Assembly (NCBI GenBank): GCA_015680685.1
Contig: MNCI01014292.1
Coordinates: 229,281-293,280 of the forward strand
Direction: 5' to 3'
Origin: Gnetum montanum
Taxonomy: Eukaryota > Streptophyta > Gnetopsida > Gnetales > Gnetaceae
Length of the DNA stretch: 64,000 nt
The translations under genes were made by a program, and so were the position numbers. Of this stretch, positions 20,233 to 30,391 are shown piece after piece. How positions within the stretch are numbered: the first letter of the stretch is position 1; every line of letters starts with the position of its first letter. A model generated the notes under the pieces. That model saw only the letters and a program-made list of their open reading frames with translations, had not been told where the DNA came from and ran no database searches.

Positions 20233-22272
20233 ATGTGGTGGTACTTTGACCACAAAAGGTGTCATTGGTGCTCTAGGTGGCATTGAATCTTGCTAGTTTA
20301 ACGTCTTAGCAGACGTGTGAGGTGGTGGTACCTTGATGATGATGGAAGGCCCCTTGCTCGTGGAGGCGGAGAGGATTGTTGCCTTGCTGGGAGGCACATG
20401 GATCACAAAAGGTTGCCGCACAGGTTTATGCTTACTATCTATGCCAATGGAGTTTATGACATAGGGGGCATTGTTTGTGCTTGGTTGATTCAGGGTGTTG
20501 ATGTTTAGTTGACCCCGTTCTATCATTGCTTGTAGATCATCCTTTAACGCACGACAGGTGTCGGTATTGTGACCGAACATTTGATGGTAATGACAGAATT
20601 GGTCTAACTTGAAATGTCGTGGAACCGGGGGCTCATTTGGTGCTGCTAAGGTGGGGTTCCTTAGTAACTCGCAGTATCTATCATGTCAGCGGTGAGCATT
20701 CTGCACTACGTGTTTGTATTGGATTTGCCCAGCTTTAAGGAGTTGCTCTAGTAGTTCCGAAGGTCATGCAAGTAGCGATGTGTACTTAGAGCGATCCTTG
20801 CGTTGAAAATTGGACCTTAAGGTGGCCCCTGTTGTTGCAGGCGGGTTGGTACTGGTGTTAGTTGTTTTTGTGCTTGCGGCCATGGTTTTCGTTGTTGCCT
20901 TTTGTTTGGCAACATGTTGGTTCTTGTAAGCCATATAGGCAGGGTCATTGTTGGTTTGTGCAGCTTGTTTAATGTTCGTGATCTATGTGAACACTTGGCT
21001 CAACATTTGAGCGCTTAGGTAGTATAGTTTTGACTTAATGAAGTCATTCACGGCTCCCTTCAGAATCGTAAGCAAATACTTTTCAAGGATGGGCTCATGA
21101 AGTTCGTTAAGGGTTGCACTCCATCGTTGGATGAACTTTTGCATAGGCTCAAGTGGTGCTTGTTTCACCTGTATCAGACTATCTAGTGTGGCTTCAGGCT
21201 TGAGGTTATACTTAAATTGGGTAAGGAACTGATGTAATAGATCGTCTAGAGAGGATATGGAGTTACGAGGTAAGGCTCGGTACCAGTCTAAGGCTACGTT
21301 CATTAAGGACATAGCAAACATGTGCAAGATTGCGTGGGGCCAAGCTTGAAGCAATAGAATTTCTGATCGAAACATGACTAAGTGAGCATTTGGATCTCCC
21401 TTCCCATTGTACTTGGTTAACTGGGGCAGTGTGATTCCCTTGGGTAAAGCTAACGGTGGCACTGAAGAGCTAATTGGATCATCACGGTAGAAATCCAGTA
21501 CTTTAACTTGTTCAGTGTTGTCAGCTTTGAGTTGCTTTACCTCATCTGCTAACGCTTGCATCATCTATTTTGCTTCTGCCCACTCTTGAGTGGTAGGTAG
21601 ATTAGTTGGTTGGGGAGGTTGTTGGGTTGTAATTTGTTGCTGTGGAGTGGTGTTCAGAGTTGTGGTTGTGGGGTGTGGCACGTTGAAGTGAGTGGGTTGT
21701 TGAACAAGGGGTATGGTTTCTTGCCTAGCCATAAATTGTGAAGTGACACCCTGGATGTATGGGGCCGATGTAGTGAAAGTGGCCCCATGCATTTGCACGT
21801 GTGGTATGTACTGGGTGGAGATGGGGGTGGGTAATATCTGTTGGGATACCAGTGCTTGTGTGCTCATTGATACCTGGTGAGTGGTTGTCTGTCCCATGCG
21901 AGGATGGAGTGATGGGTTCATGTAGGCATGGGGACTGAGGGTGTGGTATGAATCCTCAGGTTCAGATTGTGCCTCGAAGTCATCTACATCATGTTGGTTT
22001 TAGGGCTCCTCAGTGGGTCAACGTGTGTTTTGGCCCCTTGCTAGAAGGAGCTGGGAGATGAGCCTATGATGAGGATCAGAAAGGGGGATGATGTCATATA
22101 TGGAGGGGGTGAATTCATGACCTCCCATGTATATGTGCTTGAAGTTTCTTTTTGCCTCCTGTTCTGTGTGGTCAATAGGAAGGTTGGCCTGAATCTTCAC
22201 ACATATGTAGTTATACTGTTCTTGTGTGGGAACTATGAAGGCGCATGCACTAGAGTTTTGGGATGATTCCAT
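20233..22272 (-). pseudogene. gag of element A
   Basis: Minus strand, start 'MESSQNSS' at 22272, one frame to about 20293 with about five in-frame stops (TGA near 22020; TAG near 21563 and 20981). An N-terminal 'EQYNYICVKIQANLP' is followed by a Gln/Thr/Pro-rich linker. The capsid core has 'DPNAHLVMFRSEI', 'ALDWYRALPRNSISS', 'FLTQFKYNLKPEATLDSL' and 'FIQRWSATLNELHEPI'. A nucleocapsid-like motif 'CHYHQMFGHNTDTC' (CX2HX4HX4C) follows. The tail has 'PFVIHVPP' and 'IIIKVPPP', the motif repeated in B at 45020-45745. Just below 20300 is one module-boundary word (AGTTTAACGTCTTAGCAGAC). Confidence 0.85.
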
Positions 22273-23042
22273 GGTGATGTGTGATGGGGTAGCGTATGAG
22301 CTAGCTAACAAGTGCCGAGTGTGTTTCAGGCTAAGTGTGTAGAGTGTCCGGTGTGTGAACACTGAAAAATTTTTCAAGGTGTCCAGCATGTACAGCATAA
22401 ACAGGGGAAAATTTGGCTAAGTATGAAATTATGAACCGTAGTCGTACACAGATGGCGATCTCGGGTAAGAGGAAGTCATCTCGGAATCGTTATGTTGTGT
22501 GTATTGTATGCCTTAGACAAGGTGATTCATGTTGGTGGTCGTTAGTACTTAGACCGGTTTGAAGTAGGTGCGAATTACAGTGAATTCGGCTTTGAAACGA
22601 GCTCGTTTTGTGTGTTTTTGTTGAAAAAACACTGTAGCGATACTGTAGTAGCGTAAACACTGTAGCAGCGTAAAAGCACTGTAGTAGCATAAAAGCACTC
22701 TAGCAGCGTAAAAGCATTGTAGCAACGTAAAAGCACTGTAGCAGCGTAAAAGAACTATAGCGGCATAAAGCACTATAGCAGCGTAAACACTGTAGCAGCG
22801 TAGACGCTGGGAATTTGTAGACAAAGTTAGCGTATGGTTAACAGTGTAGACGCTAAGAGACTTGCAGATGGTAAGTTTTAAACGGAGCAGTGTAGACGCT
22901 CACTAGCGTAGATGCTGGATAATTTGCAAATAGTAAGTTTTAAGCTGTGCAGCATAAACGTTGGGAGGTTTGTAGAGAGGGTCAGTGTATACCCAATAGT
23001 GTAGACGCTGAGAGCTCTAAAGCATAGTAAGTTTAAGGCAGA
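22273..23042 (-). repeat. Leader of element A with tandem repeats
   Basis: No gene. Between about 22630 and 22815, eight to nine copies of a unit near CACTGTAGCAGCGTAAAAG, spacing about 21-24 bases, are followed by spaced GCGTAGACGCT words to 23010. Reading frames across it are repetitive and artefactual. The B leader has a related but different array. Confidence 0.8.
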
Positions 23043-23061
23043 CGCCCTCCTTCTAGTGCCA
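23043..23061 (-). other. Primer binding site of element A
   Basis: Minus strand TGGCACTAGAAGGAGGGCG, five bases inside the 5' LTR. B and C carry the same site (TGGCGCTAGAAGGAGGGCC). Confidence 0.75.
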
Positions 23062-23742
23062 TTTTCTATACTGTCCAAAATCATCGGTCTCTGGCTGGAA
23101 CGAAACAAAGACCAGGGGATCCCTAGACAAGCAGAGAAGACCCTACCTTCGCTTGAGGGCAAGCTGGAATTAACAAAGGCAGAGTACCTCGGGTGGTCCA
23201 CACGTGGATCAGATAAGGATTTCCTCGAACGTACACCAATATACTGTAGGCTGGGTTATACGCAAACCACGTAACTAGTGGAAAATGGAGCATAGACTTA
23301 CAGGAATGTAAACAGTAAGGTAAACACGAATGAACAAAAACTGTAACAAATCTTGACCAAAAATGCAGTAATATTATTGCATAATGAAAATGACAATGCA
23401 CCAGTCTAGACGCAGTTGTGGATCTGACACAAGGCAGATGAAGAGCCTTGGTGAATGCAAGGGTGTGACAGCGTGCTGGTTCGGATTGCAGGCACAACGT
23501 AGAGGCTGTATGTCCAGCGTATAGATGTAGGGTTCTCAATTTGCTTAGTCTGGTCTGCCCCGATTTTTGCCAAGATGCCTTTAATTTTTTGAACCCCCAT
23601 CTGGTCAAAAATTGGAGTTTTTATATGGGTTTCGACGTTAGACTCGGGTCTAAAAGGGGATGAATGGCTGTAAGGTGAGAAAAATTCTGATCGGGAGATA
23701 GGTGGTGCATTGACCGAGTGCAGGATATGTTAGAACTGTATA

Positions 23743-23897
23743 GTGTACAACATGCCAGCGTACAGCATGCCAGTGTATAGGATGCCAGCATATAGCATGC
23801 CAGCATACATGGATGCCAGCATACAGGATGCCAGCGTACATGCATGCCAGCGTACAGGATGCCAGCGTATAGCATGCCAGCGTACGCCAAAAATGTA
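23743..23897 (-). repeat. Short tandem array in the A LTR
   Basis: About eight copies of a 17-22 base unit near ATGCCAGCGTACAGG. Spacers vary by a few bases and there are no long unique spacers, so it is not a CRISPR array. Confidence 0.8.
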
Positions 23898-23929
23898 CCC
23901 ACCGTATACACATGAAAATGCTTCATTTT

Positions 23930-24255
23930 AAGATCAAAAATTGATTTTCAAGTGCTTGAGAGCTACTGGGGACCCTGGGCAAGGTTTTGGGGGGTCCAGA
24001 TGCTTAGTTCTGGCATGTTTTGACTAATTTCTGGGGCCTGAAAGTCTCTCTACGCTGGTTGCACCCTGGGCGTATATGCTGGGCGTAGAGGAATGAAAGA
24101 CCATCATTTGGAGCCCAAAATTTGATTTTCAAGTGCTTGAGAGCTGCTGGGGACCCTGGGGAAGGTCCTGAGGGGTCCAGACGCTTAGTTTTGGCATGTT
24201 TTGACTCATTTTTGGGGCCCAAAAGTTGCTATACGCTGGGCTCTACGCTGGGCAT
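23930..24255 (-). repeat. Direct duplication of about 150-180 bases in the A LTR
   Basis: Two similar blocks start near 23935 and 24118, both with TTGATTTTCAAGTGCTTGAG, GGGGACCCTGGG and GGCATGTTTTGACT in the same order. Each is followed by a CTGGGCGTA-type word. Confidence 0.8.
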
Positions 24256-24504
24256 GTATAGGCCAGCATACAGGATGCATACTTAGTGAAAACCAAGTAT
24301 TTTGAGTTCAAGATTTACCAAGTTTAATGCCAGATGTCATTGTAGTCTTCTGTGGATCCCAGGGAACCATTTCTTGCTCAGTTTGACTTCGTTTGAAGCT
24401 ACCTATGAGGTCCTCAAGCTTCAGTCATGTTGGGGAGCATCATGACTTAGCTCGATTCTTGTTGGAGAAGTACTAAGCTCAGAATTTTGTGGTGTTTCAG
24501 TTGG

Positions 24505-26440
24505 GTTTAGTGTATGCAGATGTCTCGGGTGCAGGTGCGGTAGGTTGTGATGCTTGGCCCAGTTTGGGCATAGAATCAGTCTCAGGTATGGATGGTTTCT
24601 TGTTATTCTTGCTTCCACTGTTGCTATGTTTGGGCTTAGCCTTAGCTGCCATAGCAGCCACCATGGTTGTTGAGGCCTTACCCTTGTCCTTTTTTGCAAA
24701 GCTGGTCTTGTAAGTGATGTAGGCTGGGTCTTTACTTTCCTTGGCCGCATCTTGTATGCTTTTCATCTGAGCGAAAGCTAGGCTAAGAGAGCATGGAGCG
24801 AGGTAATACAATTTTGACTTGATGAAGTCGTTCACCACTCCCTTAAAGATGGCTAACAAGTGAGCCTTCGTGATGGGCTCATGGATTTCGTTAAGTGTCG
24901 CACTCCAACGTTGAATGAATTTTTGGACTGGTTCTAGCGGGTCTTGTTTCACACCCATCAGTTGATCCAGTGTGGTTTCTGGCTTTAAGTTATATTTGAA
25001 GCATGTCACAAACTGGGTTAAAAGTTCTTCCAAAGTCAAAATGGATGAACGTGGCAATGCGCGGTACCAATCTAGGGCTTTCCTGGCTAGGGACATGGCA
25101 AAGACACGAATGATCGTATGCGACCACTATTGCAATAGTAAAGACTCTGATCGGAAAGTGACAAGATGGGTATTGGGATTCCCTTCCCCATCGTACTTCG
25201 TGAAGTGCGGGAGGGACATCCCAGGTGGTAATATCAAAGCAGGGTTGACAGGGTCGTCTCGATAAAAGTCCATGACTTGTACTGTATCGAACCAAACAAC
25301 TTTGAGGCGTTTTACTTCCTCAGTTAGGGTCTAGATGAGCTGAAACGCTTAGTCTAGAATCGGTGACATTGTAGATGGTTGAGGGATTGCAGAGACAACT
25401 TCCACATGTGGTATGGTGGCGGTGGTGATTTGACCCATCGGGGGTGCCATTGGGATCAACCCTGCTAAAGGTGCTATTTGCGTTGTCCACCACCTGGTGG
25501 GTGGTATTGTCGGAGTAGTAATAGTGGTTTGAGTAGTCAGATAGGCCGTTTGGATTACTGGTGGGATAGACCATGGCCCCATGCCAGGATGTACTATTTG
25601 CAGGGTTGGGTAGGCCTAAGGGTGAACATAGTGAGACATCTGTGATGGTTGTAGAATAGATGAAGAAGCAAATGGGGTCAACCATGTGGATGCATAGGTA
25701 GGAATCAGCATAGGAGTTATGTGTGGTTGCAAAGTAGGTATAGTATGGATATGTGGTAGGGTAGCCGTGATAGGCATGTTGCAAACTGTGGGAGTGTGCT
25801 GATAAACGGCTTGCAGAGGCATAGTTGCTATGAGCGCAACTAGGGAATGGGGGTGATGACATGCTAGGAATGTAGCATGGCTACCCATTGTAGTTGCGGT
25901 TGTAGGCTACTGAAGCCTAGGCGTAATGACAAAGGGGATGGTGACAGATAGTGGGTTGGCCTAGAAGGACTAGGTAAGCAGGATAGGAATGGGGTTGGCC
26001 TGACCTCCCTCGTCAGATTGGGAATCGAGTTCCTCCTACTTGTTTTGAAAGGCGTCATCCTAGTTTGATGCTGTGTCTTGTTTCTCCCTAAGCCTGGTCA
26101 ACTAGATAAGTTGATCTAGAAGCCTTTGGTACGCTTGCATTAAAGGCAAAGAAATGCCCAGGGTAGGAATGAATTCCTCCGTGTTGTCGTAAGCGAACTT
26201 GAAGTTAAGTTTTTCTTTGAGTTTGTGTAAATCTAAGGGAAGATTAGCCTGCACCTTTGCACAAAGGAAAATGTAATGCTCATGTTGTTGGGCCAGTCCC
26301 TCAAGTCCTCGATTTTGGATTCTGAGAGACTGGCGTGCTTCTTGCATTGGATTCAGCCGTTGTTCAGCACCAGTAGTGCCTTGGACCGCAAAGGGCACCT
26401 TCGTGTTGAAGGTGTTAATAGCAGTGGTGGCGGAAGCCAT
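24505..26440 (-). pseudogene. gag of element C, main part
   Basis: Minus strand, start 'MASATTAINTF' at 26440. The N-terminal part has 'YIFLCAKVQANLPLDLHKLKEKL' (key words LCAKVQANLP), then a low-complexity Pro/Thr/Ser linker with frame breaks (25320-26060). The capsid core (24560-25100) has 'KALDWYRALPRSS', 'LLTQFVTCFKYNLKPETT' and 'FIQRWSATLNEIHEPI'. It is interrupted at 24504 by A and resumes at 19880. At least two frameshifts lie in the linker and near 25100. Confidence 0.82.
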
Positions 26441-27425
26441 TTCTAAGCAAGTGATTATGCAAAAAATGCAAAAAGTGCAAAAGAACAGAAGGATTAAAAA
26501 AATGACAAAAGGTGGCTTTACGTCTTGCTGGATTCTAGAGGAATCATCGAGGTGACCAATCTGTACCATACAAAGCGTAATCAACCACAAAGTGTGTCAG
26601 GTCTATGTCTGTGCGTGATGAGGTACAGAGCATGTGCAAGACTACCGTAAGGCAAGTTCAGTTGACAAGCGATTAATAAGGCTTTATGTCCTGCAGGATC
26701 TTGGAGGGATTGTCGAGGCGACCAATCTGCATCACAAAAGGCGTAAAAAACCTCAAAGGATGTCACATTTTCACCTATGTTGGCTAGGGTGTAGAACGCG
26801 TGAAGGACTACTGTAGAAAGGAAAGGCGAGTTAAATCACCATCAGAAGGCTTATTGTCTTGTAGGGCTCTGGGGGAACCATCGAGGCGACTGATCTACAC
26901 CGTACGATGCATAAACAACCACAAATGGGTGTCAAGTCTACGCTAATGCAATCTAGGGTGTGCAAGGTGTACGAGACTACCGTAAGATGAGCAAATTAAC
27001 TAGTGACCAAGTAGGTTTTATGTCTTGCAGGATCTTGCAGGGATTGTCGAGGTGACCGATTTGTACCACACAGGATGGGATATTGAACACAGATAAGACA
27101 ACCATAGGATGGGCAAGCTAGCTAGCAATGAGGTAGGCTTTATGTCTCGCAAGATCCTGGAGGGACCGTCAACGTGACCATTCTGTACCACATGAGATGG
27201 GATTTAGAATGCATGCAAGACAACCATAGAATGAGCTAGTTAACTAGCGATCGGAGGCCTTGTGTTCTGTAGGGTTCTGGAGGAACTGTCAGGGCGAATG
27301 ATCTGCACCACATAGAGCACAAACAACCGCAGGGTGTCACATTTACGATCATGTGTATACGATCATGTGTATTAGGGTGCAGAACACTCACAAAACTACC
27401 ATGACATGCAGCAAAGGCACCAAAA
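26441..27425 (-). repeat. Leader of element C with a six-copy tandem repeat
   Basis: No gene. Six diverged copies share TGTC(T/C)TGCAGGATCTTGGAGG...ATTGTCGAGGCGACC; they start near 26520, 26685, 26855, 27022, 27140 and 27252, spaced about 165, 170, 167, 118 and 112 bases. The 5' untranslated region would thus have grown by repeat expansion. Confidence 0.75.
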
Positions 27426-27444
27426 GGCCCTCCTTCTAGCGCCA
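27426..27444 (-). other. Primer binding site of element C
   Basis: Minus strand TGGCGCTAGAAGGAGGGCC, six bases inside the 5' LTR at 27451. Identical in B. It should pair with the 3' end of a host tRNA; I cannot name which one with confidence. Confidence 0.78.
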
Positions 27445-27450
27445 GAAAAT

Positions 27451-29166
27451 TGTAGGGATCGAAAACATTGGTGGTTGGAAGAATGTCGGTGGTCGACGGA
27501 CGCAACAGTTCCAACCCCATATCCACGGGAGGGTGATGCTTGGTGTGTGCAGACATGGAGTACCCTAAATGGTCTGGTCGATTAGACAAGGACTTACATC
27601 GGCGTCAATATAGCCTTTTGCAACGTAAATAATGCGAAATGCAATATAATGCTTACGGGTAAGTAAAGTAGGGGAGAAACTGTAAAAATGCAACAGTAAT
27701 ATGAAATAATGCTTAAAGGTGAACAAAATAGAGAATAATTCAAAGAAATGAGATAGCAAGTGGGAGATAAAGTAAAGTATGGTTAGAAACATGCATCGCT
27801 CCAAAGCTACAAACTCGTTCGGTCAGGGTGGATACAATCGACTGCACAATGTGATGGAGTACAAAAATCCTGACACTAACCAAGACATGTCGAGCAAAAA
27901 GAGCTATGCGTTTGGACACGTACTCGTGTACAAATAATGTGGGACTCTACCAAGGTGGTAGAATGGTGATGAGGACCTCTCGGTAGCCAAGAGAGAGTCA
28001 CTATTTACAAAGTTAGACAGATGACTTTTGATATTACAATGCTAGAGAGAAGGGAGATCTTTGTTTCATAATTTCAAAGTTCCCACCACTTGGAAGCTTT
28101 TTGCTTGAAGGAAGATGCAAACTCTTTTGGAATTTCCAACTTTAAAAATTGTAGACTTTTCCAAATTGCGGGGTAGCTCTAAAAATTGTTGACCTGTTAT
28201 ATGTTGTTTGCCGGGATATTTATAGGGTTGAAGGTAAGTGAAAAGGGGCAATTTTTGAATGCTACGTGTCACAGGCTTGCCTTGTCTTACTGGCACAACT
28301 CGAGTCATCTATGACCATTGGGCCTACAAGACCATTACGATGCGAACCTGCTATGTAATAACTGCGATCCTACCATGCTGTAATCGCATTGTCAGTGTCT
28401 GGGGATGTGTGCCAATGGTCTGATTAGGTGGAGTGCATTAATGTCGCACAACCACCTCTTTGCCTTGCTATGGTTTGTTACATAGCCTGCTTGTCGTAGC
28501 ATAGCAATTTGTCACACATCCTGCTATATCTCACATGCTTGCTACGCTACGTAGCGTAGCAACTTGCCTTAGTTGTGAGAGCTTTGCTGATTTGCAAACC
28601 ATTCTCCTACGATGCAAGTTTTGCAAATTTTGTTGACTCTGCCTTTCGAACTACCTTTTGTCTCTTCCACAGGATTGCTATGCCTTGCTGCGCCATGTAG
28701 CTCAGTGTAGTGTAGCAGCAGACATGGTTTGCCACTTCCTAACGGAAAGGGACATTACTACAGAACTCGAAATTGGGCAAGGGGAGTGGGTAGCGAAGTT
28801 GTTGCCATGCTACACTGTGTGACGTTGCGTAGCATAGCACTTCATTCTGCCATTGTCTTCTGAAGCTTACTACGCTACATAGCGTAGCAGGCTTTGTGAC
28901 TTAGAAAACTTGCCAAACTGTTTCTTGTGCATCTAGGATGCTACTGCTGATTCTGCATGCTATTTCTGTGTAGGCTACCAGCTGTTTAGGCTACTTTGGT
29001 GGGTGGGCAGGATGGTACAAGACCTGTCCATGCTCAAAGTAGAAAATTTGCCGAACTGGTTGACCTGGACTTAGAACGTTCTTCTCCTGATGAACTGCCA
29101 TCATGCTGTGCGGACTGCAAGAGCCTGGTGAAGCAAGGATGACCTCACATTTTTTAGGGTGTTTCA
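27451..29166 (-). repeat. 5' LTR of element C (1716 bp)
   Basis: Collinear with 10133-11867, with the same TG...CA ends. Includes a 24-base perfect palindrome at 28539-28562 and a near-palindrome near 28870, both built from GCTACGCTA. Confidence 0.9.
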
Positions 29167-29171
29167 CTCTT

Positions 29172-30391
29172 ATGTCTTGAGGAGGTGGATCAGTCTTCGA
29201 ATGGTAATGCAAGGTCATTGAAAGTGATTGGTTTTGATTTGGACTAAGCATGGATCTTCTTGGGTTATTTTAAATAGAAACTCCACAAGGGACCTCTTAT
29301 GACCTCAATTTGGGATTCCATCCCACCTTCTCGGTCATCCATCTATGTTACCCATAACTCACCTCACTACTAGATGTCATGTTATGCTTGATATCTTAGT
29401 TTGATGTGTTGAAATTCTTGGATAGATTCTTTCTAGTTGGTCCTTAGCTTTCCATAACCATTAATCAATCCTAGGGCCCATAGACTCCTTAATTAAGTTT
29501 ATGCAAGGGTAAAAATGGTATCTGCCTGCTATGGGGAGGGCCCACTTGCCTATCTCTTTGTTTGAATAGTTAATCCCCCTACCTTTGACATTGCTACAAT
29601 CATATCTTTCAAATGCCCCATTGTGCATCTAGGTCTATGCTCCTTAAACTTTAATAAACTTCATTCTCCAAAAAATTTCTCAAAATTTCTTAATTTTTGA
29701 ATTTTCTAAACTCCAATATCCTCTTCTACTATTTTCATCATGTTCATAGCTTTTTGGGCTTCCATTTTACTGCAACTTTACTCAAAAACTCCTTGTATTT
29801 TCAAAGTTTGACCAAAGTCAATGGTGATCAACATTTGCATCAACTAGCCTTAGTCGATGTAGTTGATCCCATTGATAGGGTTGCGTCGACTAGGCCCCTT
29901 TGATGCAATACAAAAAGTCTATAAATACCATCAAGCACTTTAAAATTTTTATCACTTTCTTAACAACAAGGGAGGAGGTTTTGCCATTTTATAGAGCCCC
30001 AAACCTTCCAGAGCCCATAACTTCCTAATTGTTTGTCCATATTACTCCATTCCTTGATCTTCTAGCTTTTGAAGGTAAGCTCTTAGTTGTGGGAGTTGCA
30101 AACCTTAAGGTTTCTAATGAGGATTTTTTGAAAATTTTTGTAACTCCCCTAGAGGGTTAAGGAATATAATGATATTGAACCATCACTTATTGAGAGTTTA
30201 ACCCTTCTAACACCTTCGATGTGACTATAATATTTTATTAATATTAAGATACAAATTAATTGATGATTAAAATTGATCAAATTAGCCATAATCACAACTT
30301 AGCCAGGTGTAACCTTCTTAATGAGATAAGGTATCTAAATTATTTCACGTTACACATTAATTGCTAACTCGTGGTCATGTTGTGATTACAG
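29172..30391 (+). other. 3' spacer of element D, right half
   Basis: Matches E 58150-59116 and G 1330-1708 (for example TGCTATGGGGAGGGCCCACTTGC at about 29527, close to TGCTATGGGAAGGACCCATTTGC in E). No gene. Near 29884-29929 it contains a stretch that looks like the family's LTR U3, listed separately. Confidence 0.65.
29884..29929 (+). promoter_or_regulatory. Possible internal promoter before ORF3 of element D
   Basis: GTCGACTAGGCCCC (29884-29897) is the word of the LTR U3, followed at 29919 by CTATAAATACC, a good TATA box. This word-then-TATA order is that of the LTR, and the ORF3 ATG lies about 460 bases downstream. In E the equivalent place is the N gap. Confidence 0.45.

Larger units (their letters stand above)
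19886..24499 (-). mobile_element. Element A: deletion derivative of a Tat-like element, inserted in the gag of C
   Basis: Flanked by a perfect TSD GTTGG (19881-19885 and 24500-24504). On the minus strand it has a complete 5' LTR (23067-24499), primer binding site, repeat leader and nearly whole gag. It then jumps to the last 350 bases of a 3' LTR (19886-20232). Protease, antisense gene, RT, integrase, polypurine tract and most of the 3' LTR are gone. Its LTR is related to that of B, not of C. Confidence 0.88.
23067..24499 (-). repeat. 5' LTR of element A (1433 bp)
   Basis: Ends at GTGGTGTTTCA (minus: TGAAACACCAC), like the LTRs of B. The outer part AAGTACTAAGCTCAGAATTT is close to B (AAGTACCAAGCTCGAAATTT). 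It carries two internal repeat arrays, listed separately. Confidence 0.88.
10133..29166 (-). mobile_element. Element C: Tat-like Ty3/gypsy retrotransposon with an antisense accessory gene (19.0 kb including element A)
   Basis: Both LTRs are present and flanked by a perfect TSD CTCTT (10128-10132 and 29167-29171). On the minus strand the order is 5' LTR, primer binding site, repeat-filled leader, gag (split by A), [antisense gene], RT, RNase H, second RNase H, integrase, short repeats, polypurine tract, 3' LTR. Without A and its TSD the element is about 14.4 kb. The protease and gag zinc-knuckle region are deleted. The RT box is YVDD. All coding parts carry stops, so it is dead, but the structure is complete enough to compare with B. 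Confidence 0.9.

Noticed and set aside
23743-23897. Array of short repeats resembling CRISPR
   Set aside because: Units are 17-22 bases with almost no unique spacers, inside a plant LTR, with no cas genes. It is a tandem repeat.
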